Origin: Bacillota bacterium
GTDB taxonomy: Bacteria > Bacillota > GCA-003054495 > Carboxydocellales > JAJZTU01
NCBI GenBank assembly: GCA_021848765.1
Contig: JAJZTU010000115.1
Location: 1 to 9,677 of the forward strand
Direction: 5' to 3'
Length of the DNA: 9,677 nt
A program made the position numbers and the translations under genes. The notes under the pieces were generated by a model. It did not search any database. It was not told the origin of the DNA and was given only the letters and a program-made list of their open reading frames with translations. Every line of letters starts with the position of its first letter. Position 1 is the first letter of the stretch. Shown piece by piece: positions 6,546 through 9,677 of this stretch.

Positions 6546-6581
6546 CTAGTAGACTTTGTTCATTGGAGCAAGTTCCAACAT
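6546..6581 (-). CDS. Possible 11-codon leader ORF in the operon 5' region
   Basis: ATG at 6581 is followed by ten sense codons and TAG (peptide MLELAPMNKVY). A good ribosome site, GGGAGG at 6588-6593, lies 6 nt upstream. It sits between the sigma-54 promoter and the first operon gene, ending 16 bp before that gene's ATG. The first half can fold as a small hairpin (TTGGA/TCCAA). It has no run of one amino acid as in classical attenuators. It may be a translated leader or a chance ORF. Confidence 0.35.
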   Translation of the reverse strand: MLELAPMNKVY

Positions 6582-6609
6582 TCACAACCTCCCGCCAATT
6601 TGAGTCATT

Positions 6610-6626
6610 TGCAAACTCCATGCCAA
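6610..6626 (-). promoter_or_regulatory. Sigma-54 (-24/-12) promoter of the b6-nap operon
   Basis: On the minus strand the sequence TTGGCATGGAGTTTGCA matches the sigma-54 consensus (C/T)TGGCACG-N4-TTGC(A/T) at every fixed position except one (T for C after GGCA). The GG and GC pairs have the required 12-bp phasing. Transcription would begin near 6599, giving a leader of about 70 nt before the first gene at 6529. It lies just past a terminator and in a locus that encodes a sigma-54 activator, which strengthens the call. Confidence 0.85.
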
Positions 6627-6640
6627 CTGCACAGAAAATT

Positions 6641-6675
6641 TACAAAAGAAAAAAGCCTTGCTGCGCAAGGCTTTT
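6641..6675 (-). terminator. Rho-independent terminator after the NasA-like gene
   Basis: AAAAGCCTTGC (6651-6661) and GCAAGGCTTTT (6665-6675) form an 11-bp stem with a 3-nt loop. On the minus strand it is followed by TTCTTTTG, giving a T-rich tract. Downstream of the stem on the plus strand the sequence is GGAAGAG, so it works for minus-strand transcription. It closes the regulator/NasA-like unit before the sigma-54 promoter. Confidence 0.88.
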
Positions 6676-6711
6676 GGAAGAGTCTTAATATTTACAACGA
6701 TCTTTTCAGAC

Positions 6712-6742
6712 CATTGCATCGTCTAATTCCACGGATGCAGTG
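6712..6742. promoter_or_regulatory. Inverted repeat, candidate activator-binding site
   Basis: CATTGCATC (6712-6720) and GATGCAGTG (6734-6742) are complementary at 8 of 9 positions, with a 13-bp spacer. Its centre is about 128 bp upstream of the expected start site of the sigma-54 promoter, in the usual range for enhancer-binding proteins. Nearby is an 8-bp palindrome, GACATGTC (6755-6762), that could be a second half of the control region. Binding by the adjacent regulator is inferred. Confidence 0.45.
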
Positions 6743-6791
6743 TCTAAAAAAAAGGACATGTCAAAGAGCAACCGGGGCTTAAATACAATCA

Positions 6792-9113
6792 CTAGTCCAG
6801 TGGCTCCAACCGGCAAGTAGAACTTTTAAACAAAGGCTGCTTGCTAAAAGCATCCACCTCACCGGGAGTCAGATGGTTGGCAGCTTGTTTAAGCTGTTCC
6901 TCACCGGGGTCCAAGTCCCCAAAGTGAAAGGGCACAAACACATCTCCCGTCCGGACACTGTCCGTTAGCTTTGCTTTCACCTTTATCCAGCCGCGCCGGG
7001 AAGTCAGCCTGACCCACATCCCGTCCTTAATGCCCAGCCTCCGGGCATCCTCAGGGTTAATCTCCGCATACCCCTCCGGAGCAGCCTGGTGCAGTTCCGG
7101 AATCCGCTTGGTCTTGGTCCTGCTGTGGTAATGCTCCAGCATCCGCCCGGTATTCAGCCAGAAGGGAAACTCCTCATCAGGAACCTCCGGGGGCGGCATG
7201 TACTTTACCGCCCACAACCTGGCCTTATTGGCCGGGTGATTAAACTCCCCATAGGCCTGGGCGTACTCAGGGGCGGTATGAAAAATCCCGTCGGTATAGA
7301 GCCGGGAAGTTCCCGGATGGTTTTCCGCCGGGCAAGGCCACTGGATGCCACCCAGTTTCTCCAAACGCTCATAGGTTATCCCGGAAACATCATTAGGCCT
7401 GCCCATAGAAAGCTTTTTCCATTCCTCAAAAACCTCTTCAGCTCCCTGCCAGGGCAGCAGCCTTGCTTCCCCCAACTCCTTGGCCACTGCACAAAAGATT
7501 TCCAAATCCGCCTTGGCCTTACCCGGCGGTTCCACCGCTTTCCTGGTCAGATTCACCCTGCGCTCACTATTGGTGAAAGTCCCCGTCTTCTCCCCCCACT
7601 GGGCAGCGGGCAGGAACACATCGGCAAAAGCCGCTGTCTCCATGGGATAAAAGATATCCTGGACCACCAGGAAAACTTTCTGTAAAAGCTTCCTGACCCA
7701 GCCCTGATTTGGCAGGGATACTGCCGGGTTGGTGGCAATATTCCACAGAAAACGGATCCGTCCTGCTTCTATACCCTGTAAAATAGTCATTATATCATTG
7801 GAATAAGCAGGCAGCTTCTCCTCAGCTATCCCCCATAACCGGGCTACCTCCCGGCGGTGGACCGGGTTTTGCCAGTTGCGGAAGCCCACCAGGCTCGGCC
7901 CGCCCCCCACTTCCCTGGCGCTCATAGCCGCTGCCTGGCCGGTGACAGCAATCGGGGCCGCCCCCGGCTTACCGATCTGGCCGGTAATCAAATGGATATT
8001 ACAAATCAAATTAACCGCCTCTGAAGCGGAAGCAGACTGGTTTACCCCCTGAACAAACAAAGTGGTGACACTCCCGGACCCTCCGATAAGCCGGGCGGCC
8101 TCCCGGATACTCTCTTCCGGCACCCCGGCCAGTTCAGCCGCCCGTGCCGGCGTAAATTCCCCGATAGCCTCAGCCATCTCCGCATAACCTGTGGTATGTT
8201 TTTCCACATACTCTTTGTTAACCATCCCCCCGGCGATGAGCAGGTGCAAAATCCCGTTCAGCAAGGGCACATTGGCGCCGGCCCGGAGCCTTAAGTGGAC
8301 ATCAGCCACCCTGGCCGGCTCAGTCAGTTTAGGGTCGGCAACAATCAGCTTTGCCCCCCGCCGGACCTGGTTATAACGCACCCGGTGCCAGATTTGGGGG
8401 TGCATCTCCGCAGGATTGCAGCCAAACAGCACTATGCAGTCGGCCAGGTCAATGTCCTCATAAGATCCGGGCGGGCCGTCGGCGCCAAAGGAGCGGATAT
8501 AGCCGGTTACTGCGGAAGCCATGCACAGCCGGGTATTGGAGTCCAGGTTGGGAGTCCCCAGCACTCCCCGGGCCAGCTTGCCCAGGGCGTAATTTTCCTC
8601 CAAAGTGAGCTGCCCTGACCCGTAAATGGCCACTCCTTCCGGACCATAACGCTCCAAAACCTCCCGGAGCCTGGCCACCATCCCGCCAAGGGCCCGGTCC
8701 CAATCCACAGCAACCAATTGACCGTCCCTGCGCACCATAGGTTCCCGTGCGCGCCCGGGAGCGTCCAGGCTCTTCCACTCGTAAAGGCCTTTGACACAGA
8801 GGCGGCCCTCATTGGCAGCGCTTTGAGGGCTGCCTTTAGCCCCTACCACTTTACCGTCCTTGACCCCCAGGTAAATTCCACAGCCTATGGAACAATAACC
8901 ACAGGTGGTAGGCACCCACTTATCCACTTCCACATCCGCGGTTTCCGCCTGCCTGCTCTTTTGCCACAGCTCAATAACCTGGTTGCCCAGGTAAAATTGA
9001 TTACCGGTTCCAGCCCTGTTATCCGGAGCTAAACGGTTACCCCCCAACCGTCGAATGCCGGGAGGAGTACCACGGGAAATTCGGGCCAGTGCATTTTCCA
9101 AATTATTTTCCAT
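6792..9113 (-). CDS. Cytoplasmic NasA/NarB-like molybdopterin nitrate reductase
   Basis: This 773-aa protein belongs to the Nap/Nas branch of molybdopterin oxidoreductases. [4Fe-4S] ligands are C71, C74, C78 and C106 (CGYCSIGC...LCVKG), with the relay lysine K108. The molybdenum ligand is C197 in RLCMASAVTGYIRSFG, a nitrate-reductase form of the motif. SYEDID, GCNPAEMHP and EHYHSRTKTKRIPEL are also nitrate-reductase-like. There is no signal peptide, so it is cytoplasmic, and no C-terminal [2Fe-2S] domain. It has about 65 residues before the first cysteine, rich in Arg, Gly and Asn. The start is ATG at 9113, with AGGAGG 6 nt upstream. GTG at 9128 would place the ribosome site inside the gene. 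It overlaps the regulator gene by 11 bp and is followed by a terminator. Nitrate assimilation is the likely role, but another oxyanion or formate substrate cannot be excluded; no reductase partner gene is next to it. Confidence 0.88.
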   Translation of the reverse strand: MENNLENALARISRGTPPGIRRLGGNRLAPDNRAGTGNQFYLGNQVIELWQKSRQAETADVEVDKWVPTTCGYCSIGCGIYLGVKDGKVVGAKGSPQSAANEGRLCVKGLYEWKSLDAPGRAREPMVRRDGQLVAVDWDRALGGMVARLREVLERYGPEGVAIYGSGQLTLEENYALGKLARGVLGTPNLDSNTRLCMASAVTGYIRSFGADGPPGSYEDIDLADCIVLFGCNPAEMHPQIWHRVRYNQVRRGAKLIVADPKLTEPARVADVHLRLRAGANVPLLNGILHLLIAGGMVNKEYVEKHTTGYAEMAEAIGEFTPARAAELAGVPEESIREAARLIGGSGSVTTLFVQGVNQSASASEAVNLICNIHLITGQIGKPGAAPIAVTGQAAAMSAREVGGGPSLVGFRNWQNPVHRREVARLWGIAEEKLPAYSNDIMTILQGIEAGRIRFLWNIATNPAVSLPNQGWVRKLLQKVFLVVQDIFYPMETAAFADVFLPAAQWGEKTGTFTNSERRVNLTRKAVEPPGKAKADLEIFCAVAKELGEARLLPWQGAEEVFEEWKKLSMGRPNDVSGITYERLEKLGGIQWPCPAENHPGTSRLYTDGIFHTAPEYAQAYGEFNHPANKARLWAVKYMPPPEVPDEEFPFWLNTGRMLEHYHSRTKTKRIPELHQAAPEGYAEINPEDARRLGIKDGMWVRLTSRRGWIKVKAKLTDSVRTGDVFVPFHFGDLDPGEEQLKQAANHLTPGEVDAFSKQPLFKSSTCRLEPLD

Positions 9114-9677
9114 TATTCTCCTCCTCACCGGTAATTCCGTATTTCTTCAGCTTCTGATAAAATCCCGAGCGGTGAATACCTAAAAGATTGGCTGCTTCCA
9201 TGCGATTCCCCCCGGTAGCAGCCAGAGCCTGCAGAATTGCTTTTTTCTCCGCACTGGCCATAATCTCTTCCAGAGTCTCCGACGGCCTGTCTATATTGTT
9301 TCCCACTTCCTTAACAAATCGTTCAGGAAGATGAAAAATACCGATGAACTTTTCTCCCTCCTCCAGGAGATTAAAAGCATGCTCCAAAACATTCTCCAGC
9401 TGCCGGACATTTCCCGGCCAGGGGTGGTTGGTAAAGCAATGCCGGACCTCCGGTGTGAGGCCTTCCACCTCTATCCCGTACCTCTGACTCAGCTTCTCCA
9501 TGATATGGTTAGCCAGGAGCGGCACATCCTCCCGCCGTTCCCGCAGGGGGGGGATTTCCATGGTGATTACCGAAAAGCGGTAATAGAGGTCAAGGCGGAA
9601 CTCCCCACGCTGGATAAGTTCCTCCAGGTCCCGGTTGGTGGCAGCAATAATCCGCACATCCACCTGGAGAGTCCTGG
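9103..9677 (-). CDS. Sigma-54-dependent transcriptional activator, C-terminal part only
   Basis: About 190 residues are in the window; the start, sensor domain, Walker A/B and GAFTGA loop lie beyond the right edge. What is visible is the end of the AAA+ domain: VDVRIIAATNRDLEELI (sensor I), FRLDLYYRFSV with the arginine-finger region, IPPLRERREDVPLL, and HPWPGNVRQLENV (sensor II). After a linker comes a Fis-type helix-turn-helix (LAATGGNRMEAANLLGIHRSGFYQKLKKYGI) that recognises enhancer sites. The reading frame stays open to base 9677. Its stop codon overlaps the NasA-like start by 11 bp, so the two are co-expressed. The nearest sigma-54 promoter lies at 6610-6626, making the b6-nap operon its probable target. 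What it senses (nitrate, a histidine kinase, redox state) cannot be seen here. Confidence 0.95.
   Translation of the reverse strand, partial: RTLQVDVRIIAATNRDLEELIQRGEFRLDLYYRFSVITMEIPPLRERREDVPLLANHIMEKLSQRYGIEVEGLTPEVRHCFTNHPWPGNVRQLENVLEHAFNLLEEGEKFIGIFHLPERFVKEVGNNIDRPSETLEEIMASAEKKAILQALAATGGNRMEAANLLGIHRSGFYQKLKKYGITGEEENNGK
9120..9125 (-). promoter_or_regulatory. Ribosome site that sets the NasA-like start
   Basis: AGGAGG lies 6 nt before ATG at 9113 and inside the end of the regulator gene. The alternative GTG at 9128 overlaps this site, so it cannot be the main start. The NasA-like protein is therefore 773 aa, not 778. Confidence 0.85.

Noticed and set aside
6741..6758. TGT...ACA pair as a NifA-type upstream activator site
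   Set aside because: The spacer is 12 bp, not the 10 bp required for NifA sites, and the run of eight A residues makes such a match easy by chance.
6792..9113. NasA-like protein as a formate dehydrogenase alpha subunit
   Set aside because: The molybdenum-ligand region RLCMASAVTGY and the SYEDID and EMHP segments fit nitrate reductases better than the formate dehydrogenase pattern RVCHSPTVAG; kept only as a minor alternative.
9114..9128. GTG start at 9128 for the NasA-like gene
   Set aside because: The extra five residues are encoded by the ribosome site itself (GTGAGGAGGAGA), so ATG at 9113 is the real start.
1..9677. tRNA, rRNA, CRISPR, insertion sequence or integrase features
   Set aside because: I saw no repeat-spacer pattern, tRNA-like fold, transposase motif or terminal inverted repeats anywhere in the window.

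Overview
The window looks like part of the chromosome of an anaerobic, nitrate-reducing Firmicute, probably a clostridium of the Peptococcaceae / Desulfotomaculum / Heliobacteria kind. The evidence is strong AGGAGG-type ribosome sites before most genes, a cytochrome b6 plus separate subunit IV of the type found in Gram-positive bacteria, moderately GC-rich DNA, and a NapA signal peptide that ends in a lipobox, as expected for a single-membrane cell. The genus cannot be fixed from sequence alone. Every convincing gene lies on the minus strand, so transcription runs from high to low coordinates.

There are two transcription units. The first (9677 to about 6640) holds the C-terminal third of a sigma-54 enhancer-binding regulator. 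It overlaps by 11 bp a cytoplasmic NasA/NarB-like molybdopterin nitrate reductase of 773 aa. This unit ends at a clear hairpin plus T-tract terminator (6641-6675). About 15 bp beyond the terminator is a near-perfect sigma-54 promoter (6610-6626), preceded by an inverted repeat at a typical activator distance (6712-6742) and followed by a possible 11-codon leader ORF.

The second unit (6529 to below 1) reads: a 70-aa two-helix membrane protein; a Rieske iron-sulfur protein; cytochrome b6; subunit IV; NapG; NapH; NapA (Tat signal, lipobox); a NapF-like four-cluster ferredoxin; and the start of a membrane-anchored protein cut by the window edge. Spacing is tight, with 4-8 bp overlaps or gaps of 5-94 bp.

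The main point of interest is that a complete b6-type quinol-oxidising core (heme-cn cysteine, four heme histidines, PDWY variant of the Qo motif, Rieske protein) is built into a nap operon. No NapB, NapC or NapD, and no CXXCH heme c motif, occurs in any gene seen here. The inferred model is that menaquinol is oxidised by the b6/Rieske complex, with NapGH as a second quinol-linked module. Electrons would then pass, possibly through a cytochrome encoded by or beyond the truncated left-end gene, to a lipid-anchored NapA outside the membrane. A second nitrate reductase works in the cytoplasm, and the whole is probably switched on by the adjacent sigma-54 activator. This would be a potentially energy-conserving form of nitrate respiration. 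Component identities are well supported; the wiring between them is inference.
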